Assembly (NCBI GenBank): GCA_029953675.1
Contig: JAMWBK010000002.1
Location: 248,001 to 312,000 of the forward strand
Reading direction: 5' to 3'
From: Rhodosorus marinus
Lineage: Eukaryota; Rhodophyta; Stylonematophyceae; Stylonematales; Stylonemataceae
DNA length: 64,000 bases
A program made the translations under genes and the position numbers. Shown one piece after another: positions 42,069 to 54,400 of this stretch (its first letter is position 1; each line of letters begins with the position of its first letter). Under the pieces are notes generated by a model. It ran no database searches and was not told where the DNA came from. It worked only from the letters and a program-made list of their open reading frames with translations.

Positions 42069-45000
42069 AGAAGACGATAGAAAACCTCATCGCCCATCCA
42101 CCATCCCCACAGCCAGTCACCTCCCTCACCGTCTCGAAAACCTAAAATCTTCCTATCCCATCCGAAACGTCTTTCAGGCCGCCTCCTTTTCTCCAAAATG
42201 TTTTCCAATTTTCAACTTGGAGGTACGAAAAACTTAGATCGCTCCTCAAGTCTCCTTCAGCAGTTTGGCTGTTGTTGAAAGCTCTGATGACGTCCTCACC
42301 GGTCGGAGGTGGCCAAGTTCTAGACACAGAGAGAGAGAGAGATAGAGCTGGCCTTTGGGTTGGGGGAAGGGGGGAGGGGACTGGGAAGTAGAAAGTGAGG
42401 AGAAATCTACTAGTTCTACTGATAGCTCTGTGGGTTCTCGTGGATTAGTTTCTTGGTTTGTCTATATTCTGCGCACAGACGTGAAGATGTTTGTGATATT
42501 TCTTCTTCAAGTTTAGAGGGTAGTGTCGCCTCTGATTTCCTGTTGGTAGGTTTTGCATGGCTGAGGTATCGCGTCTGATCGCGAGGGATAGGAGAGTGCC
42601 AGCTAGGTTGAGGGATTTTGTTGTACATTGACAGGAGCAGTGCTAATGAACGGGAGACTGATAGATGTACATCTGGGAGCTTTTCTCTGCGGGAGCGACG
42701 ACGACTCTTTGAACTGTGGAGGACACGGAGAAATCTCGCGCTGGACCCTTGCTACTTATGTCCGTGGACTCCTTCTTGCAGTTCTCCAACTTCGATTCTG
42801 CGGGAAAGAACACGTGCCGGTTTCGCTTTCCACTGGCTCTCTACGCTGGCTCCCAAAAAAAGAGATTGACAGCTTTCTTCCAAGGGATCCGGGCCTCGTT
42901 TCCCATCCGAAAGCTAGTTCCAGGGCCATTCAAGCTAGCTCCTAACCAGGCACCTTCCCAGATACTATCCAGAGGCTGAGCTTGGCCGTCGTATCACTTA
43001 AGCACCTGACCAAAAGCAACTTGTCGCCACATCAATATTCCCATTTTTCCTCTTCCAGAAGCATCGTAACGCTAGCAAACGAAAAACAAGCAAGAAACGG
43101 ATCCTGCTGCACTCAAAACCGTATTCCTCATCAAAGTCATTGGCAATCCAAATTTTTCCCAGTCAAGAAGCTCAGGAAAGAATTTGATCGGCAGGACGAT
43201 AGCAAGCAGCCTTAAAAAGGAAATTCACAGACCAGACCCAAAAGCGAGCTGTCAACACACGTTGTCTGTCTCACTTTCGCCCGAAACCAAAAAAAAAAGA
43301 GCTGTTTGCAAGAAAGGATTCTCCCTGACAACATCCAGGATTTCTTTCTCCAGAGAGTTATAGAGCCTTAAAAACAAAACAAAAGCCGGGCGTATCCACC
43401 CAATATGGTCGGGAGAGGTGTCAACATGGCAAGAAAATAGCATTCCACATCCAGTCTCTTCCGCTTCTCTCTCTCACACTCTCTTCCGACTTGAAGAGCG
43501 CTCTCCAAGCAACTCTATCAACGCCTTCCCAGTACTCACTAAATTCAACACAAAAACAAATATACTAAACCAATAAAACAATCAGGAACATCCGTTAGTA
43601 GACACCTATTCGCTATATCTTTGGGACATTGTACTTGAGCTTGACCCCTTTTAATCCGATTTCCGAAATGAAAAGTTTTTCCGTGTCCGTTCATCCACCC
43701 CCACAAAAAAACAAAATGCCCTTTTTAATTTTTGTTTTTCCTGAATAACGAGTACAATATTGAATCACCCTAGGGGTCTATATGCTCGAAGCCCGCTCCC
43801 AACCCCCGCACCCCCTCCCCCCAGTTCCCACCCGAACTCTTTCTATAGGTTTTAGTCTGATGAGTTTGTTTTTTAGCGAAAATTCTTTCACCGATCTCGG
43901 AGGGGAAACTCTTTTATTTAAGACATAAATTCTCAAACATAGAAGGATTTTTATTTATTTCTTGAATGGTCCCCTGACTTGTGAACAAGATTGAGTCCAG
44001 GATTGGTTAACTGATTGCTTATTTAACCAATTAAAATCCACCAAGTTGATCCAAATGTTCTTTTTCTAATTGTTTCTTGTAGGTATCTTCTAATTTTTCA
44101 CGTCAAAACCAAAACAGAACCAATGCAAAACGAAAAAAAAAAAGGCTTATTCCTTTTTTCTCCTTTAGGAAAAGGTTTTTTTTCTATCTCCTCCTTTCTT
44201 CCATCACCACCACCTCCCACACACCAAAAAAAATTTAAAAAACAATTTGCATGCCTCGAAGAAAAATATTTTACTAGAAATCTCGAACAGGTACTCTTTA
44301 GCCCACGGGCCGGGAACATTTGCCATTCTTGGCAACGGGACACTGCCCAACGCAAAAAAAAGGAAAAACACAACAGCCCATCCCCAACCCCCCCCCCCCT
44401 CCTAAACCGCGGCCATTCCTCCCCCTCACCCCGACCCCCTCTCCCTTTTGCTCTCCACTTCCCATCTTCTATTCCTGCCCCTGCACCGCTTGAGATGTGA
44501 ATCGACGTTCGACAAGGACAAATTAAACGTCATCTAAAATCAATCATTAAATAATGACTGATAATTAAATATTCTTATCTATACAATAATTGTATCCTAA
44601 AATCTAAGCGACGGGAACATAACTTTAAATGTGGAAAATAATTCCGTGAATGATATTTCCATCATATACTGATTTAGATTGATTAATAGATGACTCTTAA
44701 AATAAGAAATTCTTCGGAAGTAGTTTTCTTGTATGGAAAAGAAGGGGGGGGGGGGAGGGGACAAGGTATTGGTTGGTTTTTGGGACGGTGAGACTGCTTT
44801 TTTCTTTCAAAAAATAATAATATGATTTTGGTATAAAAAAAATTGTAGTTGATTTTGTATTGTTTTGGGATCAAAACGAACTGAGGTTTTTTGGAGAAAA
44901 AAAAAAGAGGAATGAAATGGGAAGGATTTTGGTTGGGTGGGTGACAGGAGGATTGGAGGTGAGAGACGAGGAGGAGGGGAAGTTGAGATGTTCATTGGGA

Positions 45001-45481
45001 GAGGACGGGAGGTTTGGGGGAGAAGGGGGAGGGGAGAGACTTTGTTTAAACTAGAGTGGGCGTTTTTTAGTTAGGAGAGGTTGGAGGGGAGATTAGTTTT
45101 TTGTTTGTTTTGTTCTGGGGTTTGGGAGGATAATGAGGGTCCTGGTTTGATAGTTTTTGTTTTGTTGTTTTTGAGTTTGGTTGGTGTCAAGGAGGCGAAG
45201 GAGTTTTTCTCTGAGGAAGACTTGAGCACGTTGGCTTGGTTTCAGTTCTCGCCGATTTCGTGTTCTGGTCTTGTTTTTGGGCGGGGAGGGATTTTGGCTT
45301 TTGGTGAACGCTCTGCTGCCTTTTTGGAGTGTGCGGCGAGATCGACTGGGCCGGTGGAAGGGAGGGGGGGGTGAGGAGGGAGTAGACGCGTTGGTTGGAC
45401 GGGTGCGTCCTGTATAGTAGGTTTTATTGAAGGGTTTGTATTGTGTGTAGAAGTATTTGATTTTCTTTAACTTTGGAAAGG
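42069..45481. other. Long gene-poor stretch with homopurine and homopyrimidine tracts
   Basis: About 3.4 kb without a gene I can support. Notable composition: a GA microsatellite at about 42330-42350, A-runs in 43680-43740 and 44120-44240, a C13-type run at about 44388-44400, a G12-13 run near 44742-44756, and a long purine-rich plus strand from about 44900 to 45060 and again to 45120. Short frames here are low-complexity Pro/Ser/Lys or Gly/Glu and follow the base bias. Confidence 0.5.
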
Positions 45482-47197
45482 ATGGCGGGCGTGGATGGAG
45501 ATGAGACAAAGGTTTCGTCAGGTAAGCACAAGTCGATGTTTTCGTTTCATTACCAGGGATCCCTGCTGACTCTAAGCTTTGTTGTCCTTTTACAGAGACA
45601 ACTTTCGAAATGCCAGTGAGTCCGACAATTGCGGAAGCAGTAGTTCGTCAAATGGAGTTTTATTTGGGAAGGGCCAACCTTCCGACAGACTACTTTTTGT
45701 CCCAGCACATGGACGGCGAATTCTGGGTTAGGATTGAAGTTCTTGCCGCCTTCCCTAAAATGATGAGATTTGGGTTGACCGCGGAACAGATAGGACAAGT
45801 CGTAGGGGAGAGGTCAAACCAGCTGGAGGTTGACTCAGAGCAGATGATTGTGAGGCCAAAGTACCTAGTTGAGGAGAAGCAAAAGTCGGTCCTCATTCTG
45901 CGAGATGTTCCAGAGACAACCACAGAAGATCAGGTTAAGGAGCTCTTGGCTAATGAGCAGTGCCCAGAACCACTCAACATAAGGCCGGACATCGCGAACG
46001 TTTGGTTTCTAGATTTCGACGGCACGGAGACTGCAAGGAACTGTCTTGAATCTCTCAAGGACAAGTCGTTGAATGGTATTGTTCTTGCTTGCTGCTGCAT
46101 TATGCTTTGGACTTTAGACTTTCCAAGAGTTCTAATTTCGGTCTATTTCCGCCGAACACCAGGGGCACCTGTCAAGGCTAGGGTGAAGAACGTGTCGAGC
46201 AAGGTGGCGGATGCGGGTCACTCTCCTGTGGCCGTTCAATACGTTCCCGAATATAGTGTACTCTCTCCTTACTTGGCGCCACTCACGCCTAATGGCTATC
46301 CAAGATATCCAGCAGGACCCCGGGGAAAGGGACGAAAGACTGCGAACGGGGCTACGAGAAGAGGGCGGAGACGAGGACAGTCAGAGCAGAAAGAGGATGT
46401 GCGGAGGGGGTCCCAGAAGCAGGAGAACCCCGCCCCAGCCGAATCCATGATGAAGTCGGGCGCGCACTTCCCCCCTCTGAACGTAGATGGAGAAAATACG
46501 CCAACCGTTAGCGGTATGTGCTAAGAGCATCTGGTTTCGCTGCTCGAGACTTGGTCGCTGATCGTCTTGTTTTGGTTTCGGAAATCTTCGTTTAACAGAG
46601 ATCCAAAGCGACAAGGAAGAATCTGCTTCCATTGAGGACAATGCAACTGCGTCCAGCAAGGATGAAAGCGTTGATGAGGAGCAGAAGAGCAAAGAGACTA
46701 GGAGCTCAGACGCGAAGTGCTCGGCCGCTGATTCAGTTTCGTCCGTACCCGCGGTGCAGGTGTCGTACGCTGCAATTGCTCGCACGGTTTATAAGCCCAA
46801 AGAGACAGCTGACGCTCATCGGGAGGTACCTCCCCGTCCCGTGGCTGAGCCCCGTGAGCTTGGAGTGAGCGAAACTAAGCAAAATCCCGAGGCTCTGAAA
46901 GCTGGCCTGGCTAAGGAAAAAGCTATACTGAGCGCAGCAGACAGATCGCCCAAGGTAGAATTCTCACCACGCAATCGTTCGCTGATGTGTTCTAGTTGAT
47001 TCGTATGGTCCTCAGTCTGCTCCCCTTGTCGTTTGCTTCCTGTATAGTCACAGAAGCCGATCGTTCCCGCCATGTCTGCCGCGGCCTCTGTATGGGAGAG
47101 CAAGCCAAGTGCTGTGCTTGAGGCTCCGTCTCGATGCGTTGAGACGACTGATGATACTCAGCTTGACTCGAGGCCGAGAATGATTCAAAGCAGCTAA
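45482..47197 (+). CDS. La-related RNA-binding protein (LARP4/6-like)
   Basis: A short first exon (45482 to about 45520, MAGVDGDETKVSS) is followed by exons ending at 47197. The La motif is unmistakable: QMEFYLGRANLPTDYFLSQH, then WVRIEVLAAFPKM and QIGQVVGERSNQLEV. An RRM-like domain follows (SVLILRDVPETTTEDQVKEL, NVWFLDFDGTETARNCLESL). After an in-frame intron comes a low-complexity Arg/Gly stretch (RKTANGATRRGRRRG) and SGAHFPPLNVDGE, a motif position recalling the C-terminal part of LARP4. The tail is acidic then polar, with SYAAIARTVYKP. La-related proteins bind 3' ends or poly(A) and control mRNA stability and translation. The subfamily is uncertain between LARP4 and LARP6. Confidence 0.85.
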
Positions 47198-48304
47198 ATC
47201 CGCGATGATTATCACGTGGAGAGGGTGTGCGTATGGCAGATCTGTCGCAAGTGTTCTTGAGAACGTGTACTTTAAAGATTGCGACAGATGAGATTGCACT
47301 GTTTCATAGGAGCGAGATGATGGTTTAACGCAGTGGTGGTCATGCGTGAGGTGAGATGCGGAGTAACCTTGCTGAAGGTTGTAATAGAAAAGTCGTTGGA
47401 TGTACATTAGCAAATCTATCCAATGCGATGTGAACGGGTGGGAGCCGGAACGTCAGATAGTGCCTGTTTCTTTTGCCGGAGCTATGAGAAGGGCTTGCCT
47501 TTATATTTTTTGTTGCTTATTCTTTTTGTGTACCAAGAACCGGCGCCAGGGACTGACTTGGTTTGCACGGTTCACTTGTGCGAGCGAATTTGGTGAATTG
47601 GCTTAACGAAATGCCGAGCACCACTTAATGATCGAGAAAAATAACATGGCGTGATTGACTTCGCTTGAGGTTGCTGTTGTCTGCGTACGGCTATTGGCAA
47701 GACTCAGTTACAAAAAAAAACCAAAAATAAAGTAAAACTAACATGCGTAAGATGCCTGCTCTTCCAGCTTTGCTCAAACGACGGCTTCGGGGGTGGCAAG
47801 CATTCCGTTGTCGTAGTTTGGAGAGTGAACCTGTGCGAAGAGACCACGCGGTCTCGAAATTCTTAAAGAATGCTCAAGTAGCTGGGTCAGGCTAGCCTTT
47901 ATTAGGATTACCTTATGCTTGCTACCTGGGTAGCGCCAAATTAGCAGCCTAATCCAAGCGTTGGCGAGTGGTCTTGATGAAACCCAAGGCCAGTGTGTTC
48001 CACCCCGCTTCACATACTCCCTATCCTTACAGGTGCTCTATCCGCATGTTGAATCCTCAACAGTGCATGCCTTGTACAAATTGGTCGAGGTCGTTTTCAG
48101 ACCGTCACTTGTTCGTTTGTAGATCCCCTCTCCGCTAAAGCGGAGAGAACACGACCCCATGAGTTAGGAAGCTTCTCCTTAAGACCAACAGCTTGCTCCA
48201 GTCGTTGATGACTTGCCACCTCGTGCAGTGTTCCTGGAGTTTGGAATAAAAGTCTTCAGCGATCTGCATCTTCAAGAGTTGACCCACTTTCTAGTTTGGA
48301 GCAA
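47198..48304. other. Intergenic, no gene recognised
   Basis: A gap between convergent genes. Short frames (for example 47400-47606 plus and 47774-48013 minus) lack any domain. An A-run occurs near 47712. Confidence 0.5.
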
Positions 48305-49523
48305 CTAGCCACTTTCAGATGGAACCGGGCTGGACGGTTCAACCACCGGTTTTGATCGTAGATAAACCGCCAGCATTGCAACAAGCGGAGCCAGTGCGAC
48401 AATCGACACTGCTGACGGTACTCTCACGCCAAAGTCTTGGAAGTGCTTTGTGGCAAGAACAAAGCTCAGCGCCGGAGACTGGGTTAGACGTGCACATGCA
48501 GCAGTTTTGTTCAGATCTTCGAATGCTCAATCTCTCAGACTCCAATCGAGCTTCCAGCTGGCTTACCTTGAAAGCAGTCTCAATCGCTAGGGTTCTCGAT
48601 TCCTTTTCTCCCATTGAGAGGCTTTTGGGAAGAAGATATCCGAACAGCCCACCGCACAAATGTAGGATGACGACCGGTGCCAGTAGGAACAGAAAGTAAC
48701 TCTTGAGCGCCGCTGATGTCTTTGCTATCGATACGGTAACGAGGAAACAGGTCGCCAGGATTCCGGCGACGGGGAGCCCTGGTTCGATTCTCCTTGTCGC
48801 TTGAGGAAAAAAGGCGTTAAAGCCGACCCCGAGGAAGATGGGAAATAGAACGACCTGCACTGCCGATTTGGCTACGCCGATGACATCGATGGGGATGATC
48901 TGCCCGATCAGAACCTTTGAGAGCATCGGCAGCATGAAGATCGCTGAAAACGTGGTAAGCGTGGTCATGGCTACCGATAGAGCAGTATCCCCGCCAGCGA
49001 TGTATGTACACAAGTTTGATGCTTGGCCTCCGGATACAATGCCAAGCAGGATCAGGCCGACTTGAAATTCTCTGCTCAGAGTAAAGAGCTTCGTCAAGAT
49101 CAACGCCGTTGCTGGCACAAACATGTAACAGCCGATGAAGCAGATACAAAGCTCTCTCCATTTACTGGATGCGCGGCTCAGATCTGCGAACGATAATGTC
49201 AATCCCATCGAAAGCATCAATGCGCCCAGACCTAGGGTTAAATAGATGTCCTTAACGCCAACAAAAGCCGCTGGAAACACAACACCCAACGCAGAAGAAC
49301 CCAACGACCATAGCGGGAAGAGATTGGTGAACAACTGAAGAGGAGAAGGCCCAGAACTTTTCATAGAAATGCCATCATCCCCACGCGCATCTGCTCGCCT
49401 CAGAACGCTCAACCTCCTCGCCGAGATCGCGAACGCTGCAGACTTGTTCATCGGACTCTTCGCGGTTCCTGACGAGCGCGTCCAAACTCGGTGCGCCGAG
49501 GGCAGAAACAACAAGGACGCCAT
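48305..49523 (-). CDS. BASS-family Na+-coupled organic anion transporter, likely plastid envelope
   Basis: BASS proteins carry bile-acid-like anions; plant members move pyruvate or other 2-keto acids into plastids. The true ATG is at 49523 (MASLLFLPSAHRVW). An Arg/Ser-rich, acid-poor N-terminus of about 70 residues fits an organelle leader. About nine to ten membrane spans follow, including LGLGALMLSMGLTLSF, GLILLGIVSGGQASNLCTYI and AGGDTALSVAMTTLTTFSAI with the family's G-x-x-S-N and G-D-x-x-L-S motifs at the substrate and sodium sites. The second exon, reached by a GTAAGC..CCCAG intron, reads SPALSFVLATKHF and VPSAVSIVALAPLVAMLAVY, ending at 48305. Substrate cannot be told from sequence. 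Confidence 0.9.
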
Positions 49524-50163
49524 AATCGATGACCAAAACGACAACAAGACCAACCTGTCAAAAAACACTCATAAAGCTCGTCGTCCTTTGCCAACTACAG
49601 ATCCAGTTGCGAGCTTGTCTTCCCAGATATCCAAACCGCACGATCTCAAAGAAAACAAAGACTAACCAATAGGTCCAACTGGATTCTCAAGAACGGTTTC
49701 CGACAAAGCATACGCTACTCCCCATTTCCACCCCCAAAAACTCTTCGCAAATGTTAAAAGACGAGACGTCCGAGGGTCCCCCGCGAGTTCCATACTCTGT
49801 GGGCGATACCTACCTTTTGGGTTTCCCCATTAGTTTGCAGACAAGCTACATACACCTCGACAGGCTTTGGCCGTTTGGGTTTAGTTTGAGGCAAAGGGAT
49901 GATCAAAGTTTTCCCATTGGAAAAACTGAGCGCAGGAAAAACAATCATTTTCCATATCTCCCCTCAACTAGTTGCTATCCGTACCTTTTCAGTACCGAAG
50001 CAGCCGGATCAGACAAGTAATAGATAAGTAACCATAGCTTCAATCCTCACCCAGTCACCACAGTCGTCCCGTTCAGGCTCTCTTCACGTGCATTCGCCTT
50101 TTTGGAGCTCAGAGCTTCCGTGAGGGCGGGGGGCTGTATTCTTAGAACTTGCCCTGACAGCTG
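49524..50163. other. Intergenic, no gene recognised
   Basis: This gap holds the BASS promoter side and the left flank of the retrotransposon. No conserved protein was seen. Confidence 0.5.
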
Positions 50164-50333
50164 TGTAAGACACTCCCTACTTCAGTGTAAGATCCCTACT
50201 TTAGTGTAAGACGCTAGTGTGCTCGTATCCAACAGTTTCTGCTTTACTGTCAGGTACGTCTTAGTTTACAGTAACCAAGACTATATAAGACCTAGAATTA
50301 AGTAAGGACAAGTTGGTTAGAAGAGTTCCAACA
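50164..50333 (+). repeat. Putative 5' LTR
   Basis: A 170-base stretch with TG..CA ends contains three TGTAAGA repeats, a TATATAAG box at 50282-50289 and a terminal block (50288-50332) that recurs after the element's last coding frame. The right boundary is followed by TGGTCTCATAGCTC, a plausible primer-binding site; I did not identify the matching tRNA. The left boundary is inferred from TG only. Confidence 0.6.
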
Positions 50334-50422
50334 GTGGTCTCATAGCTCAAAGGTTTAAGAGGATACGAACGGAGGGAGGGGCGATCTAGCGGAAGCAGGA
50401 GGACTCGAGTAGCCAACTTCAA

Positions 50423-51067
50423 ATGACTACGTTTACTATACCCCCGCCCGAGGCTTACGACGGCAAGCGGGATTTCGTCAGGATTCAGACGTTCGTGGCC
50501 TCACTGCGTGGCTACCTGAACTTCCATCACGTAGCAGACTCCGGCCGCCAGTCAGTCCAGTACGCGGGACTGTTTTTGAAGGCCCAGGCCCAGGTCTGGT
50601 ACCAGGGTCTTCGGCAGGCGACGGATGGCATCCCGGAGGCACTGGACTCTCTCGACGATTTCGAACAGGCCCTGCGAGGACAGTTCGAACCTCACGACCA
50701 TATCGAGCGAGCCCGGGCCAAACTGCGTAGCGCTCGACAACGCGGCCCTGATGTCACCCGTTATGTCGACTATCTCGATGAACTTTTCATGCAGTTGGGC
50801 GAGTTCATCAGCGACTCTGAAAAGCTTGAGCGTTTTAAGGCGGGCTTGACTGGTCGTGAGCGAGACTTCGTCTACTATGGTCGACCCAAGACCTATGAAG
50901 AAGCGAAAGCCATCGCATTAAGACTGGCGGGTGCCCACGAGATGCCGAAGGAAGCGACGAAGGGATCCTCGGATCCACCTAGAGCAAACCCCGCACAACG
51001 TCACCGCGTCGACCACACACTCGAAGCATGGGAGCGCCGCCAACCTGCTACCTGTGTCGAGAGATAG
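50423..51067 (+). pseudogene. Ty3/gypsy gag (capsid), frameshifted before the zinc knuckle
   Basis: The frame encodes about 214 residues of retrotransposon capsid type: FVASLRGYLNFHHV, WYQGLRQATDGIPEALDSLD, FEQALRGQFEPHDHIERARA, RYVDYLDELFMQLGE and FKAGLTGRERDFVYY. It then meets TAG. The CCHC zinc knuckle (CYLCREIGHIKHD) lies in another frame over the last codons (about 51041-51083) and loses its final Cys where the inverted duplication begins. Gag is therefore separated from pol by both a frameshift and the rearrangement. Confidence 0.88.
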
Positions 51068-51082
51068 GACATATTAAACATG

Positions 51083-51483
51083 ACGGTCTCCTCACCGACA
51101 GCCAACCCGTATGTCCGTGGCTCGTCGTACCTCGGTAAGTTGGCGGCTTTCGCAACGTCCTCTCTAATTGCCGTCACCGCACCGGTGTCGATGAGACATT
51201 CCACCGGTTCCGCCTATTGCAGTTAGGCTTGCATTACCCCGTTGCTGTAACCCAACGCTTGGGATGCTGGTCGTTGGACTCTCGGACGGCATCCCAAGCG
51301 TTGGGTTACAGCAACGGGGTAATGCAAGCCTAACTGCATAGGCGTGGTGGCGGCGGAACCGGTGGAATGTCTCATCGACACCGGTGTGGTGACGGCAATT
51401 AGATAGGACGTTGCGAAAGCCGCCAACCTACCGGGGTACGACGAGCCACGGACATACGGGTTGGCTGTCGGTGAGGAGACCGT
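51083..51483. repeat. Inverted duplication (fold-back) of the protease region
   Basis: Arm 1 (51083-51267) is the reverse complement of arm 2 (51289-51483), separated by 21 bases. The arms match almost throughout, with a roughly 10-base indel near 51214 and a few substitutions. The protease start (VECLIDTG, KAANLP, DEPRTYGLAVGEETV) is readable on the minus strand in arm 1 and on the plus strand in arm 2. Arm 2 carries a TAG where arm 1 has GAG. Transcribed RNA would form a hairpin of about 185 base pairs. Confidence 0.92.
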
Positions 51484-54400
51484 GATCAGCCCCGGAGTGA
51501 CGGAGACACTCCAGGGACGACAATTCATGACGAAGCTGCGAATATTCAAGCATCTAAGGCACGATGTGTACTTAGGTCTCGACTTCTTCAGGCAACATCG
51601 ATTAACTATCGATTGTAGCGCGGAGCCCCCACAGCTGGTACTGGGAGCGGACACCAGCATGCGTGGGATAACAAGTATGGAAACTGAGGAAGAAATAGGG
51701 GAGAGGTCTGGCGCGGTCATCCGGAAAGAGGAAGGCCTAGAGAAAGGCGGAAAGGACCAGGTTGCCGACCCAGGAAAGAGGTTTGGTGCGGTCATCCGGA
51801 AAGAGTTTCCCCAAGTTTTCCAAGATACATTGCCGTTGCCACCGAAGAACCGGCAACGATATGCACTCAAAATCGAATTGGAACCAGGGGCGAGTACACC
51901 AGCTCAACGCGCATATTCGATGTCACGGGTCGACCGAGAGCGGCTACAAGAAGAGCAAGGATTTATCTCACGGAGCAGAGGTCCGTATGCTGCACCTGTG
52001 TTGTACGTGGACAAAAAAGACGGTGGGCGACGCCTCTGCATCGACTATCGCCGGTTGAACCAGATCACCGTGCGAGAAAGAACGACCCCGCCTAGAGTGG
52101 AGGAGCTATTGGATACCCTGAGCAGCGCTCGGGTTTTCACAACGTTAGACCTTCGCTCGGGATATTGGCAGTTGCCAATTGAACAGGCATCACGCGAGAA
52201 GACGGCCTTTGTCACGTGCTTCGGACAATACCAATGGAATGTCATGCCGTTTGGGTTGAAGAATGCGCCCTCGGCATTCATCCGCTACTTGACGGACGTA
52301 TCGTATGATCTTCTCAACCAGTGCGTGGTGTTATACGTTGGCAACATTCTGGTATATTCCCCCGATGACATACAACACCAGGACGATGTTCGAAAGGTGC
52401 TACGACGCCTCGAGCAGCATCAGTTGATCGTCAAATACTCGAAGTGCGGTTTTGGACTACGCCAAGTTTGCTACCTAGGCCAAATCTTGGCGGGGGGCAC
52501 TCGACGTCCCGATCCGGAGAAGGTCAAAGCAATTCAGAAGTGGAGGACGCCAACGACGGTTAAGGAGCTACGGGCCTTCATGGGTTTCGCGAACTTCTTG
52601 CGCCCCTTTGTACCACACTTCGCCCAAGTGGCGGCGCCCCTCCACAGGCTAACGAAGAAGGACCAGAAGTGGGGTTGGCACACGGACGAACAACAAGCCT
52701 TTGATGGGTTAAAATCCGCCATATAAGCAACCACCATGCTGTACATGGTTGATCCGATCCTCCCCTTCATCGCAGACGGGCGCGAGCGACACCGGGGTGG
52801 GTGCAATCCTATTCCAGACCCGCCAGGATCAGGAGGTGCCCGTGGCGTATATGTCCCGATCGTTCAATAGTACCGAGAAACGCTACAGTACGTACGAGAA
52901 AGAACTCTACGCCATCGTCCTGGCCATCCGAGGTGGTCCGTGTATCTTGATGGGCAACAGTTCACTGTGCGTACGGACCATAACCCGCTACGCTTCCTGC
53001 AAACACAGACGACATTAACTCGTCAGCAGGCGCGGTACGTGAATATATTACTACCCAACTCCTTTGAGGTTCAATACGAACGCGGCAAGATAAACGTCGC
53101 GGATGCACTGAGTCGCGACGCACTACGAACCACCCGCGTCACGATGGAAGCCGATTGGACTCCCCCGAATACCAAGCCGATCCAGAATTCTGCACGCAAT
53201 TTCGAAGCCCGGACCAGTTTGAGGGTTTCCAACGAAAAAAGGGTCTATTATTCCTCCATGCACGACTTTGCGTACCCGAACGCCGTGTTAATCAGGTCAT
53301 CGATGGGCACCACCAGTCTCTAACGGCAGGCCATTTCGGCGTACAAGCTACTTACCGTGTGGTGCGACGACGCTATTACTGGCCTACCATGAGGAAAAAC
53401 TTTTTTTTTTTTGCACGCGCGTACAACAATGCGAGATATGCCCGTGAACAACCACTTCGGCGCAACCAGGGCGAGCTGCAACCGCTCGCAATTCCGAGGA
53501 ATCGCGCGGTCGACTGGACTATGGACTTCATAACAGGCTTTCCCAGTATCGCGGGTAATGACGCTATACTAGTTGTGGTCGATCGGCTCACGAAGTACGC
53601 CGTATTTATCCCGACGGCGAAAATGGTAACCGCGGAAGGAGTGGCAACACTTATCCTGCAACATATCGTCGCCTGGTTCGGATTGCCACAGAGTTTTGTC
53701 ACAGATCGCGATCCAGTCTTCACGGCAACTTTTTGGAGCCACCTAATGCAATTACTGGGCATTCAACAACTATTGTCCACGGCATACCATCCTGAAACGG
53801 ACGGTCAGACGGAGCGCGTGAATCAGACACTTCAAATCATGCTGAGATGCTGCTGTACAAATCGCACGTGGGTGCAGAGCCTCCCGCTACTTCAGCTGGC
53901 GTATAGCAATCATCCCTCAGCCAGCACGGGGTATTCACCATATTTCCTGTTAACAGGGGGGGCATCCGCGGCTCCACTTGGATGTCTCACTACCTACCAC
54001 GCAAATTGAGAACCTCCCCGATGCCGCTACTGCATTCTCCCAACGACAACAGCGAATTCTTGCAGATGCACGCAAATCACTGACCCTGGCACAAGAAATA
54101 TCTACGGCATCCGCTAATACCCACCGTCATGCGAAGGTGTTCCACGTCGGCGATTACGTTTATTTGTCAACGAAGAATCTCTCACTGGAGGGCCCAACCC
54201 GCTTCCAACCTCGATGGTTGGGCCCGTTTCCCGTGATCGAGAAACACTCTGACGTGGCATACACTCTGCAGTTACCGGATGAGATGCGCATACATTCGAC
54301 ATTTCACGTTTCCTTGCTAAAAGGTGCCCCTACGTGTCCTCCGAATTCTCCGATGCGGAGTATCCCTCTCCAATCGGATCTCTATTCAACGCTACCGATC

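Noticed and set aside
42616-42979. Three overlapping plus frames of about 85-105 codons
   Set aside because: All three registers are open over the same DNA, and none shows a domain or credible splice sites.
44098-44500. Frames rich in Lys, Phe and Pro in both strands
   Set aside because: They follow the A-, C- and T-runs of the DNA and carry no conserved feature.
50334-50360. Considered as part of a tRNA gene because it follows an LTR end with TGG
   Set aside because: No cloverleaf or T-arm can be drawn; it fits better as a primer-binding site.
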